Assembly (NCBI GenBank): GCA_023433345.1
Contig: JAEZDA010000084.1
Coordinates: 18,504 to 82,503, forward strand
DNA: 64,000 nucleotides
Origin: Bacteroidota bacterium
Lineage (GTDB): Bacteria > Bacteroidota > Bacteroidia > Chitinophagales > Chitinophagaceae
Direction of reading: 5' to 3'
In this document: in pieces, positions 1 to 8,934 of the stretch
How positions within the stretch are numbered: position 1 is the first letter of the stretch
Layout: every line of letters starts with the position of its first letter
Position numbers and translations under genes: made by a program
The notes under the pieces: model-generated
The model's database searches: none
Told to the model about the DNA's origin: nothing
Seen by the model: the letters and a program-made list of their open reading frames with translations, nothing else

Positions 1-1133
1 TTGCCACTAACGTAGGTGCGTACACGAGGATAAAGTTCACGATACAATTCTTCCAGTATTTCCTCTTTTCTCGGAGTATTGTTCCGGGTATTATTTATAA
101 GAGCCCAATCGTCAGAGCTGAGTGCGCGACTGTCTCCTGAATAAGTGGCCATCTCATCCTGCCACCGGTAATCTTCCCTTATAGTAGTTTGCCCGATATA
201 TTTATTTGTTTTTGAATCCAGTATTGAAACATTCATTTCCGCTTCAGCGGTAAAACTTCTCCTCGACACATTCACAGTGGCGTAAACGGTATTGTACACT
301 GGCCTGCCGGAGGTGTCACGGCCTATTTCAACCTGCATACTCCTGTTCCTTTGCGTATTGCTGGTGTAAGGATAGGGAATGTCAAGATTTCGAAGCGTAA
401 GCATTACTTCCCAAGTATCCTTCAATTTTTCACGCCATGCATCTTCAACAGAATAAACGCGGGCCGGATAGTTCCTGTTTCCGAGGTCTCGGATAAGAGT
501 TTCTTCAAAATATTCCCGGCTGTAGCGCGATCCGTAATTTCCCCAACTGTTATTAAATATTCGCGAACGATCATCTACAGGATGAATCACCACATCTACC
601 ATAGCCTTATCGAAAGCATCCTCCATTTTTTTCGAGGCATCTTTATATCCCGAAACATACCTGGTAGCTTTACAAAAAGCGGTGTAAGCTTTCTTTGCAT
701 TGTCACGGCCATCCTTAGCCATAGCGGTTATTCCTAGCTGGTAATATTCTTCTGCTGCTGCATCTTTCGTTTCAGCCAATTGCACTGAAAAACTTTCTGC
801 ATTTACAAGTTTAAAGGCAGAAGGCTGATTTACGATTGCGTTATATGCATCCTGCAGCTTTTCATATTCCTCAATTATTTTATCATATTTCGCAGCATCC
901 CGGCCTGCTTTCAGGGCTTCGATCTTTGCGAGGCGGTTCGCCTTTATATTTTTATACAATTCAGGAATTGCCTGTACTGCGTCTTCGTTATCATTATCCT
1001 TATTAAGCTTCTTTACAGCATCCTGTAAGGCCTTGTCTGTGTCACTTCTTTCCAAATATGATTTTTTAGAAGCTGAGCAGGCGGAAAGAAGGAAGGCAAT
1101 AAGCAGAGAAAGGGTAAAATTTTTAATGTTCAT
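1..1133 (-). CDS. Secreted lipoprotein of unknown function, 3' end outside window
   Basis: The reading frame runs from ATG at 1133 down to base 1 without a stop, giving about 377 visible residues; the C-terminus is missing. The start is followed by a classic lipoprotein signal: positively charged MNIK, a hydrophobic stretch, then LLSAC with the lipidated cysteine at residue 19. The mature part begins with a charged, helix-rich region (roughly residues 25-130) and continues into a soluble mixed region rich in Tyr, Arg and Asp. I do not recognise a named domain. It is probably anchored in the outer or inner membrane facing the periplasm. A TAACTTTG box ends six bases before the ATG, so the transcript may be nearly leaderless. 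Confidence 0.75.
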   Translation of the reverse strand, partial: MNIKNFTLSLLIAFLLSACSASKKSYLERSDTDKALQDAVKKLNKDNDNEDAVQAIPELYKNIKANRLAKIEALKAGRDAAKYDKIIEEYEKLQDAYNAIVNQPSAFKLVNAESFSVQLAETKDAAAEEYYQLGITAMAKDGRDNAKKAYTAFCKATRYVSGYKDASKKMEDAFDKAMVDVVIHPVDDRSRIFNNSWGNYGSRYSREYFEETLIRDLGNRNYPARVYSVEDAWREKLKDTWEVMLTLRNLDIPYPYTSNTQRNRSMQVEIGRDTSGRPVYNTVYATVNVSRRSFTAEAEMNVSILDSKTNKYIGQTTIREDYRWQDEMATYSGDSRALSSDDWALINNTRNNTPRKEEILEELYRELYPRVRTYVSG

Positions 1134-1139
1134 GGCTGA

Positions 1140-1147
1140 CAAAGTTA
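1140..1147 (-). promoter_or_regulatory. TAnnTTTG (-7) box of the lipoprotein gene
   Basis: The minus strand reads TAACTTTG here, a perfect match to the Bacteroidota -7 consensus, ending 6 bases before the ATG at 1133. No TTG is visible at the usual -33 distance, so the call rests on the box and its position alone. Confidence 0.4.
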
Positions 1148-1407
1148 AGGGTGTAAAATCGGGATATGATCCGTTAGAGCGGAAAAGCGATACATAGTTT
1201 AATGAGACTGAGGCTTTTAACCGTTTTTTAACCACTGAACCTTCAGGGGGATGAGTAGCAACCAATCATCATTATATATTACCGTTTATCTATTTATTAG
1301 AAACAGCAGCTAAAATTGAATTTCCGTGAAATGCAGGACTGTAGGGCACTTTGCTCACTCCAGCATCCATTCACCACAAGCTACCTGAAAATAAATGGTA
1401 TTATGTG

Positions 1408-1438
1408 TTGCATAGTACTAAAACTCCGTTTATATTTG
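1408..1438 (+). promoter_or_regulatory. Promoter of the PadR-PspC operon
   Basis: TTG at 1408-1410, a 20-base spacer and TATATTTG at 1431-1438 match the Bacteroidota sigma factor consensus (TTG-N17-23-TAnnTTTG). Transcription would start near 1444, leaving a leader of about 60 bases before the PadR ATG at 1503. The rest of the 1134-1502 gap shows no convincing gene. Confidence 0.6.
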
Positions 1439-1450
1439 TGCTGTAATCGG

Positions 1451-1471
1451 GCGGGAAATCCGGATTCCCGC
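1451..1471 (+). promoter_or_regulatory. Imperfect palindrome in the PadR leader
   Basis: GCGGGAAATCC is followed directly by GGATTCCCGC, its reverse complement apart from one bulged A. It begins about 7 bases after the predicted transcription start. It could be a PadR operator positioned to block transcription or a hairpin in the 5' leader. PadR proteins commonly repress their own operon, which favours the operator reading, but that is inference. Confidence 0.4.
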
Positions 1472-1502
1472 TTGAAAAAAAGAATTCTAAAACAAAGAAG
1501 CC

Positions 1503-1826
1503 ATGAATATTGAAAATACAGCCAGCCAGATGCGCAAAGGGGTTTTGGAGTTTTGTATTCTGTCCGTGATAAAGCAGGGAGAAGCCTATCCTTCTGATAT
1601 AATAGACAAAATGAAGGCAGCCAATCTCAATATTTTTGAGGGCACTCTTTATCCCTTACTCACGCGGCTGAAAAATGCAGAACTGTTAAACTACCGGTGG
1701 GTGGAAAGCAACAGCGGTCCCCCGCGCAAATATTTTATGCTCACAGATAAGGGTTTGGAGTTTTACAAGGAATTGGAAAACACCTGGAGTGAATTAGCCA
1801 ACGCAGTTCAGGCACTCACATCTTAA
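1503..1826 (+). CDS. PadR-family transcriptional regulator
   Basis: A 107-residue protein with the PadR winged-helix fold: RKGVLEFCILSVI (residues 11-23), then the recognition-helix and wing region with IFEGTLYPLLTRL (about 44-56) and GPPRKYFMLTDKG (about 68-80), then a short C-terminal helix for dimerisation. This is the short single-domain form of the family, which acts as a cytoplasmic DNA-binding dimer. The start ATG lies behind a good TTG-N20-TATATTTG promoter. The next gene, encoding a PspC membrane protein, follows after 41 bases on the same strand; PadR plus PspC is a familiar pair in Bacteroidota, so the regulator probably controls this envelope protein. The inducing signal cannot be read from the sequence. 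Confidence 0.9.
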   Translation: MNIENTASQMRKGVLEFCILSVIKQGEAYPSDIIDKMKAANLNIFEGTLYPLLTRLKNAELLNYRWVESNSGPPRKYFMLTDKGLEFYKELENTWSELANAVQALTS

Positions 1827-1867
1827 GCCCATATCTATTAAAAACTGCAACCAAAAAACTTTAAACA

Positions 1868-4015
1868 ATGAAACAAGTTATCAATATTAATTTCCAGGGG
1901 CGTGTGGTGCCAATTGAAGTGACCGCCTTCGAGATCTTAAAAGGCTACACCGAAAGCCTCAGCAGGCATTTTGCCGCCGAGGAGGGTCGCGATGAAATAA
2001 TAAATGACATCGAAAATCGGATCGGTGAGCTTTTCCAGGAAAAATTAAAGGACGGTGCAACCTGTATCACTGATGAACATGTAAGCGCGGTGATAAACAG
2101 TATTGGCCGGCCAGAAGAATTTGATGATGCGCAGTCTGCAGAAAATGCAGCGCGGGAATCGCTGGGAAATCAGCAGCCACAGAACCCTTTCGGTGCGGCA
2201 AAAAAGCTTTACCGCGATGAAAATGATAAGGTGATCGGTGGCGTGTGCAGCGGCCTTGCGAACTATTTTAATGTAGACGTAGTAGTTGTTCGAATCCTCT
2301 TTGTAATACTGGCTGTTTCCTTTGGTGTAGGCATAATTCCATACCTGGTGCTCTGGATCGCCGTACCCAGCTCTGCATCTGCACAAATTGGTGCTCAGAG
2401 AAAGAAACTCTACCGCGATACGGATGATAAAATAATTGGAGGCGTGTGCAGTGGTTTGGGGCACTACTTCGGCGTAAACGCCGGGATCCCCCGGATACTT
2501 TTCCTGATACCATTTCTAAGCTTTGCTTTTCGGTGGGGCCGGTGGGATAACTTCGACAATCTCATAAACTTCGGTTTTAGCCCCGGTGCATTCTTCATTT
2601 ACGTGATCCTTTGGCTTGTACTTCCCGAGGCTAACACCACGGCAGAGAAACTTGAAATGAAAGGAGAGAAGGTGGATCTTAATTCGATCAAGAATTCGGT
2701 GATGGAAGAAATGAAAGGTGTTCAGCAGCGTGCGGAAAAAATGGGGCGTGAAGCGAGAATCGTTGCTGAAGCTAAAAGCAAAGTGATCGGTGCTGAGGCA
2801 GCAAGCTTTGCGAGAAGAAGCGGAAGGTCATTCGGAGACATAATCGCATTGCTGTTTAAGATTTTTGTGTACTTCGTACTCGGATGCATCGCCATTGCAT
2901 TTCTTTTCGTGCTCTTCGGCTTCGGGATCGCCGCCGTAGGTATGTTCCCGCTGAAAGATTTCCTGCTTACCGATGGCTGGCAGAATGTTTTCGCCTGGGG
3001 CACTTTAATATTCTTCATTGTAGTTCCCATATTGGGAATCATCACCTGGCTGATCAGGCGGATAACAAAAGTGAAAACAAACAGGAGAGCGATGCGTTTT
3101 TCATTTGCAGCGATGTGGCTTATTGGTTTAATGAGTTTTATTTCACTCATCGTTTCCGTATCGCAGGATTTTCGGAATTCGTCAACACTCAACGAGCAGA
3201 CAATAGCAATGGATTCTGCATCCATTACCAAGTTGGTGATAACCACTAATACTGAAGGGAGGAAATATTTCCGTACGAAGTGGTTCCGTTTCGAACCTTT
3301 TGAAGATATTGATGAAGACACTGCCTTTGTAAAGAACGTGCGAGTGGACATAGTAAAGTCGCCGGATTCAACTTACAAGGTTACACTTATGAAGATGGCT
3401 GACGGACGCAGCCGCCGTTATGCTGATACACTCGCTGCGATGATAGATTTTGACGTGATACAAAAAGATTCCGTTCTTCTTGTGGATCGGGGCATCCCTA
3501 TCACCCGCACTCATAAATTCCGTAATCAACGTGTGGTACTTACCATTTATGTGCCCGTAGGAAAACAAATACGCGTAGACGATGATGTGCTGGGCTCTCA
3601 CAGCATTCGTGTTGACGGGCCATGGGACAGCGATATAGATATGGAGTTTGAAGGAACTGAAGAAGGGTGGGAAACCAATGTTGATTATGTTATGCGTGAA
3701 GATGGTTTGTATACGCTTGACGGTGAACCTGCCGATACATGGAAATCCCGCAGTCGCACTGAGATGCATTACAGAGATGATTTGCAAGGTTCCGACAACT
3801 ATCGTTATGAAAGAGGCGACGCGATTGATTCAACAGAAGATAATTTAAGAACAAGGGCACGATCAATGCGTGATTCGCTTGATCGTATAAAGCAGAAAAT
3901 AAATGAGGATTTGCAGAAAGTTGAGCAGGATTTAAAAGAGGTGAATGTTGGCGCCGGGCCTACGGCTTTATTTTACAGCATCCCTTCTTTCAACCCGATG
4001 ATGTTACAATATTAA
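1868..4015 (+). CDS. Membrane protein with two PspC domains
   Basis: A 715-residue protein. Residues 1-85 form a soluble N-terminal region (MKQVININFQGRVVPIEV) often found in PspC proteins of this phylum. Two PspC domains follow, at about 108-170 and 178-253, each opening with KLYRD.DDK.IGGVCSGL and ending in a hydrophobic hairpin. Two further membrane segments lie near 335-365 and 375-395 and another near 415-430, then a long soluble domain with alternating hydrophobic residues, and a C-terminal coiled coil (SMRDSLDRIKQKINEDL). PspC proteins belong to phage-shock-type envelope stress responses. Here the gene is cotranscribed with a PadR regulator and ends at a strong hairpin terminator. The tandem PspC domains look like an internal duplication. 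Its exact partner is unknown. Confidence 0.85.
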   Translation: MKQVININFQGRVVPIEVTAFEILKGYTESLSRHFAAEEGRDEIINDIENRIGELFQEKLKDGATCITDEHVSAVINSIGRPEEFDDAQSAENAARESLGNQQPQNPFGAAKKLYRDENDKVIGGVCSGLANYFNVDVVVVRILFVILAVSFGVGIIPYLVLWIAVPSSASAQIGAQRKKLYRDTDDKIIGGVCSGLGHYFGVNAGIPRILFLIPFLSFAFRWGRWDNFDNLINFGFSPGAFFIYVILWLVLPEANTTAEKLEMKGEKVDLNSIKNSVMEEMKGVQQRAEKMGREARIVAEAKSKVIGAEAASFARRSGRSFGDIIALLFKIFVYFVLGCIAIAFLFVLFGFGIAAVGMFPLKDFLLTDGWQNVFAWGTLIFFIVVPILGIITWLIRRITKVKTNRRAMRFSFAAMWLIGLMSFISLIVSVSQDFRNSSTLNEQTIAMDSASITKLVITTNTEGRKYFRTKWFRFEPFEDIDEDTAFVKNVRVDIVKSPDSTYKVTLMKMADGRSRRYADTLAAMIDFDVIQKDSVLLVDRGIPITRTHKFRNQRVVLTIYVPVGKQIRVDDDVLGSHSIRVDGPWDSDIDMEFEGTEEGWETNVDYVMREDGLYTLDGEPADTWKSRSRTEMHYRDDLQGSDNYRYERGDAIDSTEDNLRTRARSMRDSLDRIKQKINEDLQKVEQDLKEVNVGAGPTALFYSIPSFNPMMLQY

Positions 4016-4051
4016 ATTTCGTTTCTAAGGTTAAAGTTGAAGTAAGAGAAC

Positions 4052-4083
4052 GGCCTGCCCAATGGGTGGGCCTTCTTTTTTTG
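4052..4083 (+). terminator. Intrinsic terminator after the PspC gene
   Basis: GGCCTGCCC and GGGTGGGCC (4052-4060 and 4064-4072) form a 9-pair stem with two G-T pairs and a three-base loop, followed by a T-rich tract (TTCTTTTTTT). Confidence 0.8.
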
Positions 4084-4231
4084 GGTAGTGTTGTGTTTTT
4101 TTGGCGGAAAGTTTTGCGGTTGCTTTTGGGCATTCCACTACGAATCCCCCTTCTTGCCCCGTTAAGCACTGTTTTGGGGAATTGACCGGCGTTTAAGTTT
4201 TGTAGAATTTGGCATTTCTAAATCTACAACA

Positions 4232-5083
4232 ATGGTAAAACGTGGGATATTTCAAAAATTCAACCGGGCATTTCGAAGCGAAGAGGAATGCCGTCAGTTT
4301 CTATTTGATATAAAATGGGAAGATGGCTTTGCCTGCAAAAGGTGTGGCCACACAAAATGCTGGAAGGGCAGAACAGCATTTCACGCAAGATGTACAAACT
4401 GTGATTACGATGAATCCCTTACAGCGAACACGATTTTTCATAAAATTCAGATTCCTCTTATCAAAGCCTTTGCAATGTCGTTTCACATTGTCAATAGCAA
4501 AAATGGAATTTCAACCCTGGATCTGGCAAAACTGTATGGCGTGGATGAAAAGACCGCGGCAAGGTTCCGCTTAAGATGCCAGGAAGCAATGGAATCGTGG
4601 TTTTTGGAAGAAATTCGCGAAAAGGAAAATGAAAAACATTCTTCGATGGATGGTATTACATTGATGCATCGTGGAGAGAAAATGAATGGCTTGCAAAAAA
4701 TTAATGTCACGCTAGAACAGTACTGTACTGATGATGGCGGGAAGTTAATGATCAGCAAAAGCTCAGTTCCGGAATTCGATAGAATTGTTCGGTGTGAACT
4801 TTTAGCCGGGAGCTATGTGGGTGAAATAAAAGATATTCGGGTATGGAATTTCAGAAAGTGGCTGGAAGGCACCCACCACCATTGCTCCCCCAAATATCTC
4901 AGGAACTATGAACATGAGTTTTACTTCAGGTTTAACAACCGCCATCGGTCAGATCAGATTTGGCATACTTTAATTCGGTCAATAATCACGCATAAGCGCA
5001 AATCTACAGGGCAGGGCGGTCTGATGACGGAATCGTGTGGCCTAAACCCTAACGGCAAGAAAACCCCTAAATTCAACAAATGA
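4232..5083 (+). CDS. IS1595-like zinc-ribbon protein with reduced DDE core
   Basis: A 283-residue protein related to IS1595-family transposases. It has the N-terminal region FRSEEECRQFLFDIKWEDGF, a zinc ribbon with C35-x2-C38 and C54-x2-C57, the helical region that follows it in the family (about 60-125), and the family's C-terminal signature H-HHCSPKYLRNYEHEF-FRFNNR (214-237). The middle is unusual. An aspartate at 140 (SSMDG) stands where the first catalytic Asp is expected, but only about 75 residues separate it from the HHHCS motif, and I see no recognisable second Asp block, NHS-like or N.IE-like motif. No terminal inverted repeats are visible around it. It overlaps the next gene by ATGA, so the two are probably translated together. 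It is either a decayed transposase or a domesticated DNA-binding protein. Confidence 0.75.
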   Translation: MVKRGIFQKFNRAFRSEEECRQFLFDIKWEDGFACKRCGHTKCWKGRTAFHARCTNCDYDESLTANTIFHKIQIPLIKAFAMSFHIVNSKNGISTLDLAKLYGVDEKTAARFRLRCQEAMESWFLEEIREKENEKHSSMDGITLMHRGEKMNGLQKINVTLEQYCTDDGGKLMISKSSVPEFDRIVRCELLAGSYVGEIKDIRVWNFRKWLEGTHHHCSPKYLRNYEHEFYFRFNNRHRSDQIWHTLIRSIITHKRKSTGQGGLMTESCGLNPNGKKTPKFNK

Positions 5084-6759
5084 AAAACCTCCTCCCCCTC
5101 CTCCTCTCCCTCATTTCCCAACCTTCCACGGCTCAATCCTTCCTGGTCCCTTTTGCTAAAAACGATCTCTATGGCCTGATGAATGAAAAAGGCAAAGTAG
5201 TAACGAAAGCAGAATATAATGATGTCAAATGGCTCACAGGTCAGTATTTTAAAACATCAATTAAGCGCCAGCTTGATGACACTATAGAAACTACTCCCAA
5301 TAAATTCTATATCCAAAACTCTGAAATTACTCTCACGGGCCTGATGTATGGCAATAAGGTGATTTTAAAAAATGAACCCTTTTATCATTACGAAATTCTC
5401 CCCGGCAAATGTATCCTCGCCAGAAGCGAAGGAACAAAACATACATTCACGCGGGAACAGTTTAAAAAGTACGGACAAATACCAAAGTTCGTGTCGCTGT
5501 TTAACCTTAATGGAGAAAACGTTTTTCCAAAAAATTTTCGTTCCCTTCAAATGGTTGATTCCACAGGTTTTCACCCTTCCTTAAAAGGCCATTCCCGTTT
5601 TATTTTATTCGCTGCAGAACTCGCAAATGGCAACAAGGGACTCATTATTTATGATGTCGTCAACCAAAATATCAGTGAATGGTTGGTTGAGGGGCTTGGT
5701 AACACAAAGCTTGTTCATGCCGATAGAGATAAGCATTCTTTCGCATTCACCGAAACGGATGGCTCCGGCTCTACCACGCGTTACCATGTTTTTTCCGATG
5801 GAGAAAAATTTCTGATCGAGAAGAAAAATGATCAACAGCCCATCGGTCGCGAAAGTGAACCCGACAGCAGATTTGAAACAGTAACAATGGAAGGCGACAA
5901 TCATGTAGCAGTTCCTGATTTTAATAAAGAATCTCCCACTCCAGATTCTGTATTGCGTAAAAGATTCCGTCCTTTCTACACTCTTGTTAACGATTCACTT
6001 TTTTATGTGGTGTTCACAAACGAAAAAATATTTATACCGCTACCAAAAACACATTCACCGATTTTCCTTCGACCCCATTCAAAGCCCATCCAAAATATGC
6101 CGGTGATCACAAAAGCAAAGAGCAAATATTTTTTGGCTGACAGCGCCGGTCTACAAAAAACAGCCTACGATTCAATGATGTATTTCGGCAGCGATTTTCT
6201 CGTTTGGAAAAAAATCAATGGTAAACTTCAATGTGGAACAATTGATAAGAAAGGAAAAAATATTATTCCTGTTCTCTACGACTCCATCCACGCAGGTATG
6301 AAAGTGCTGAGCACGCAGTCTTCAAACATTAAAGATTCTACTTACCTGGTGTTTAAACCTTACCGGCAGCAGGGCTCGCGTGGATTTGAAAACGGTTCTC
6401 ACACCATTTCAATATCCCAAACGCTCGTGGCATTTAAAAATGGCACTGCAATTTTATTGTCACCACAAAATGAACCTTTGTTGCCCCTCCACTTTAACAT
6501 GATCGCGGAAAATTCCATTGATTTTTTCAAACCCGCCCAATCTAACTTTATCGTGGTGGAAAGAAATGGCAAATTCGGCGTTGCAAAAAGAGATCGAAAT
6601 GAAATGAAAATAGAAGTGCCGGTCAGCCTTCCTTTCGCCCCGCTGTTTTGCTACGAAAACTATTTCGGCATTCCCGGGCTCACCGTCTACGGTTTGTACA
6701 GCATGGATTTTAAATTGAAAGGTTTCGGAACATCCGATGGAAAGATGATCGGATTTTAA
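5080..6759 (+). CDS. Secreted WG-repeat protein
   Basis: A 559-residue protein with an N-terminal signal peptide (residues 1-19, ending in STAQS). The mature chain carries WG-type repeats: YGLMNEKGKVVTKAEYNDV near residues 27-47, CGTIDKKGKNIIPVLYDSI near 385-403, and a weaker copy, VVERNGKFGVAKRDRNEMK, near 495-513. WG repeats form beta-structured, presumably binding, surfaces and carry no known catalytic residues. The start codon sits inside the stop of the upstream transposase-like gene (ATGA overlap at 5080-5083), which points to translational coupling and makes the two genes a unit. The protein is probably periplasmic or outer-membrane associated. Its function is unknown. Confidence 0.7.
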   Translation: MKNLLPLLLSLISQPSTAQSFLVPFAKNDLYGLMNEKGKVVTKAEYNDVKWLTGQYFKTSIKRQLDDTIETTPNKFYIQNSEITLTGLMYGNKVILKNEPFYHYEILPGKCILARSEGTKHTFTREQFKKYGQIPKFVSLFNLNGENVFPKNFRSLQMVDSTGFHPSLKGHSRFILFAAELANGNKGLIIYDVVNQNISEWLVEGLGNTKLVHADRDKHSFAFTETDGSGSTTRYHVFSDGEKFLIEKKNDQQPIGRESEPDSRFETVTMEGDNHVAVPDFNKESPTPDSVLRKRFRPFYTLVNDSLFYVVFTNEKIFIPLPKTHSPIFLRPHSKPIQNMPVITKAKSKYFLADSAGLQKTAYDSMMYFGSDFLVWKKINGKLQCGTIDKKGKNIIPVLYDSIHAGMKVLSTQSSNIKDSTYLVFKPYRQQGSRGFENGSHTISISQTLVAFKNGTAILLSPQNEPLLPLHFNMIAENSIDFFKPAQSNFIVVERNGKFGVAKRDRNEMKIEVPVSLPFAPLFCYENYFGIPGLTVYGLYSMDFKLKGFGTSDGKMIGF

Positions 6760-6775
6760 ACCAACAAACTCTCTA

Positions 6776-6875
6776 GGGCGTTTCCCCCGACCCCCGCACT
6801 TGCGGGGTCGGGGGCCGTGCTTGCCGCTGTATCCCCGACCGATGTCGGGGGATGCCGCTTTAATCCCTAACGCGC
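6776..6875. repeat. Folded interspersed repeat (REP/MITE-like)
   Basis: The element opens with GGGCGTT and closes with AACGCGC, whose inner five bases pair (GCGTT with AACGC). Inside lie two GC-rich hairpins: CCCCCGACCCCCGCA with TGCGGGGTCGGGGG (6784-6798 and 6801-6814) and CCCCGAC with GTCGGGG (6833-6839 and 6844-6850). Between and after them come GCCGCTGTAT and GCCGCTTTAATCCCTAACGC. This closed multi-hairpin layout resembles the palindromic repeats that are scattered in Bacteroidota genomes and, in other bacteria, mobilised by REP-associated transposases. The family assignment is from memory of the pattern, and only one copy is seen in this window. Confidence 0.6.
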
Positions 6876-7021
6876 TATTGGTAAAGCAGCTTACTAATTA
6901 AAGATTGTGTGGGTCCACCTAACATCCTGATTCGAAAATTCCCGTTCGCGCTAATGTTAAGTCCCGCTTCTGCAAATTTCCAAATGGACATCATCTGGTC
7001 AGCAAATCGCCAAATCATCCT

Positions 7022-7029
7022 TACTTTTG
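7022..7029 (+). promoter_or_regulatory. TAnnTTTG (-7) box of gcvT
   Basis: TACTTTTG matches the -7 consensus and ends 17 bases before the gcvT ATG at 7047. No clear TTG is seen at -33. Confidence 0.45.
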
Positions 7030-7046
7030 CAGCCTAAATTTTCGGA

Positions 7047-8132
7047 ATGAAACAAACGCCTTTTACAGGAAAACACATTTCGCTCGGCGCAAAAATGGCC
7101 GATTTTGCAGGCTTCAACATGCCAATTTCTTACTCAGGAATAAATGATGAACATGCTGCCGTTAGAAACAGTGTTGGTGTTTTCGACGTGAGCCATATGG
7201 GCGAATTCATTGTGAAAGGTCCGCATGCCCTTGAGCTCATTCAACGCCTTACTTCGAATGATGCCGCCAAACTTACTGCCGGAAAAATTCAATACAGTTG
7301 CTTCACAAATGATCAGGGCGGAATAATAGATGATCTGCTTGTTTATTGCCTTGAAGAAAATAATGCTTATATGCTGGTGGTGAATGCAGGCAATATCGAT
7401 AAAGACTGGCAATGGGTTAGCAGCCACAATTCTAATAATGCTGAATTGCACAATATCTCTCCAAAAACAGGCTTATTGGCTGTTCAGGGTCCGAACGCCA
7501 CACGTGTTATCCAGTCTCTAACGGACATGGATATACTAAACCTTAAGTATTACACATTCGTAAAAGGGAAATTTGCCGGAATAGATAATATCCTCATAAG
7601 TGCAACCGGTTATACGGGCGCAGGCGGAGTTGAAATTTATTTTGAAGATGAAGGCGATACCGGAGAAAAAATTTGGAATGAAATATTCAAAGCTGGCGAG
7701 CAATACAATATAAAGCCCGTGGGGCTCGGAGCCAGGGATACGCTCCGGCTGGAGATGGGGTTTTGCCTCTATGGAAACGACATCGATGATTCAACCTCGC
7801 CGCTCGAAGCAGGCCTCGGATGGATCACAAAATTCACCAAAGATTTTACAGCGCGCTCAATTCTTGAATCTCAAAAAGCGTCAGGAGTTTCCCGCAAGCT
7901 GGTGGGTTTTGAAATGATCGACAAAGGCATTGCACGCCACGATTATGAAATATGCGATAAGGATGGAAATGCTATCGGTAAGGTTACTTCCGGAACACAG
8001 GCCCCTTCATTAGGTAAGCCAATAGGTTTAGGTTATGTTCAAACTCCATTTTCAACATTAGAAACTGAAATATTTATCAAGGTAAGAAACAGCCTGCTGA
8101 AAGCTAAGGTGGTTAAAGTACCTTTCGCTTAG
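7047..8132 (+). CDS. gcvT: Glycine cleavage system T protein (aminomethyltransferase)
   Basis: A 361-residue protein of normal length for GcvT. It transfers the methylene group from the aminomethylated H protein to tetrahydrofolate, releasing ammonia, in cytoplasmic glycine breakdown. The N-terminal folate-binding region is intact ([31 protein letters not shown] at about 43-53), as are [13 protein letters not shown] (about 90-102), the [13 protein letters not shown] loop (about 192-204) and the C-terminal [14 protein letters not shown] block (about 227-241). A TACTTTTG promoter box precedes it. comB follows only 6 bases downstream, so the two are probably cotranscribed. The P and H proteins of the system are not in this window. 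Confidence 0.95.
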   Translation: MKQTPFTGKHISLGAKMADFAGFNMPISYSGINDEHAAVRNSVGVFDVSHMGEFIVKGPHALELIQRLTSNDAAKLTAGKIQYSCFTNDQGGIIDDLLVYCLEENNAYMLVVNAGNIDKDWQWVSSHNSNNAELHNISPKTGLLAVQGPNATRVIQSLTDMDILNLKYYTFVKGKFAGIDNILISATGYTGAGGVEIYFEDEGDTGEKIWNEIFKAGEQYNIKPVGLGARDTLRLEMGFCLYGNDIDDSTSPLEAGLGWITKFTKDFTARSILESQKASGVSRKLVGFEMIDKGIARHDYEICDKDGNAIGKVTSGTQAPSLGKPIGLGYVQTPFSTLETEIFIKVRNSLLKAKVVKVPFA

Positions 8133-8138
8133 AATTTT

Positions 8139-8879
8139 ATGCCAAGGAACACCAAACCGGCGCTTTTTACCTGCCTGTCGCCCGCACTACTTCATCTTTA
8201 TGATGTTAGCAACAGCATTGTAGTGATAATCGATGTGCTCCGCGCTACATCCACCATTGCTACCGTTCTTGCAAATGGCGCAAAAGCAATCGTGCCGGTA
8301 GACAGCGTGGCTGAATGCATCCGCATCGGCAGGCAGATCGAAGCCATAACAGCAGGAGAGCGTGACGGACAGATAGCTGAAGGATTGCAATATGGAAATT
8401 CTCCTTTCGAATACCCGGTGGACTTTATCCAAAAGAAAACACTTGTGCTAACTACCACTAATGGCACAAGGCTACTCCACATGGCGCTTGAAAAAGGTGC
8501 GAAGGAGATTATCACTGGTGCATTCTCCAACTTTACTGCCGTGTGCAATCACCTTCTTAAAAAAAACCAGAACGTTATTCTTGCATGCGCGGCCTGGAAG
8601 GATAAAGTTAATATCGAAGACACCTTGTTCGCCGGTGCGGTAATCAAAGAACTCGGGGACCGTTTTACATACAATTGTGATGCCTCTCATCTTGCATTAA
8701 ATCTTTATCAAAATGCAGCTCCGGATCTTTTCGGGTTTATGAAATCAAATAATGCTTCCCACTATCAAAGACTAACAGGTTTCGGCCTGGAAAAAGATAT
8801 TCGCCACTGTTTAACCGTTGATACCGCACATGTTCTACCGGTTTATACCGGAGGAAAACTGGTGAAAGGAACGATTTAA
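8139..8879 (+). CDS. comB: 2-phosphosulfolactate phosphatase family protein (ComB)
   Basis: A 246-residue protein matching the ComB family, Mg-dependent phosphatases that release phosphate from 2-phosphosulfolactate. Visible family blocks are VVIIDVLRATSTIATVLANGA (about 27-47), AGERDGQIAEGLQYGNSPFE (about 70-89), LTTTNGTRLLHMA (about 104-116), GAFSN and CAAWKDKVNIEDTLFAGAV. The enzyme was defined in coenzyme M biosynthesis, which is not expected in this phylum; Bacteroidota members may instead serve sulfonate or sulfonolipid metabolism, so the physiological substrate is uncertain. The gene lies 6 bases after gcvT and probably shares its transcript. No sign of damage. Confidence 0.85.
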   Translation: MPRNTKPALFTCLSPALLHLYDVSNSIVVIIDVLRATSTIATVLANGAKAIVPVDSVAECIRIGRQIEAITAGERDGQIAEGLQYGNSPFEYPVDFIQKKTLVLTTTNGTRLLHMALEKGAKEIITGAFSNFTAVCNHLLKKNQNVILACAAWKDKVNIEDTLFAGAVIKELGDRFTYNCDASHLALNLYQNAAPDLFGFMKSNNASHYQRLTGFGLEKDIRHCLTVDTAHVLPVYTGGKLVKGTI

Positions 8880-8934
8880 CAGCAATTTCTCCACAACATA
8901 TTCGAAGCAGGCAAAAGGCTCAGTTATTTTCCTT

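Noticed and set aside
1316..1513. 65-codon plus-strand frame upstream of the PadR gene
   Set aside because: It starts at TTG, covers the PadR promoter and leader palindrome, overlaps the PadR start and has an unprotein-like Cys-rich composition.
2722..3351. 209-codon antisense frame in the PspC gene
   Set aside because: A shadow frame of a strongly conserved gene, with no ribosome-binding site or family match.
4084..4231. Terminal inverted repeat of an IS1595 element upstream of the transposase-like gene
   Set aside because: No matching inverted sequence was found between the upstream gap and the region after the gene or after 6759.
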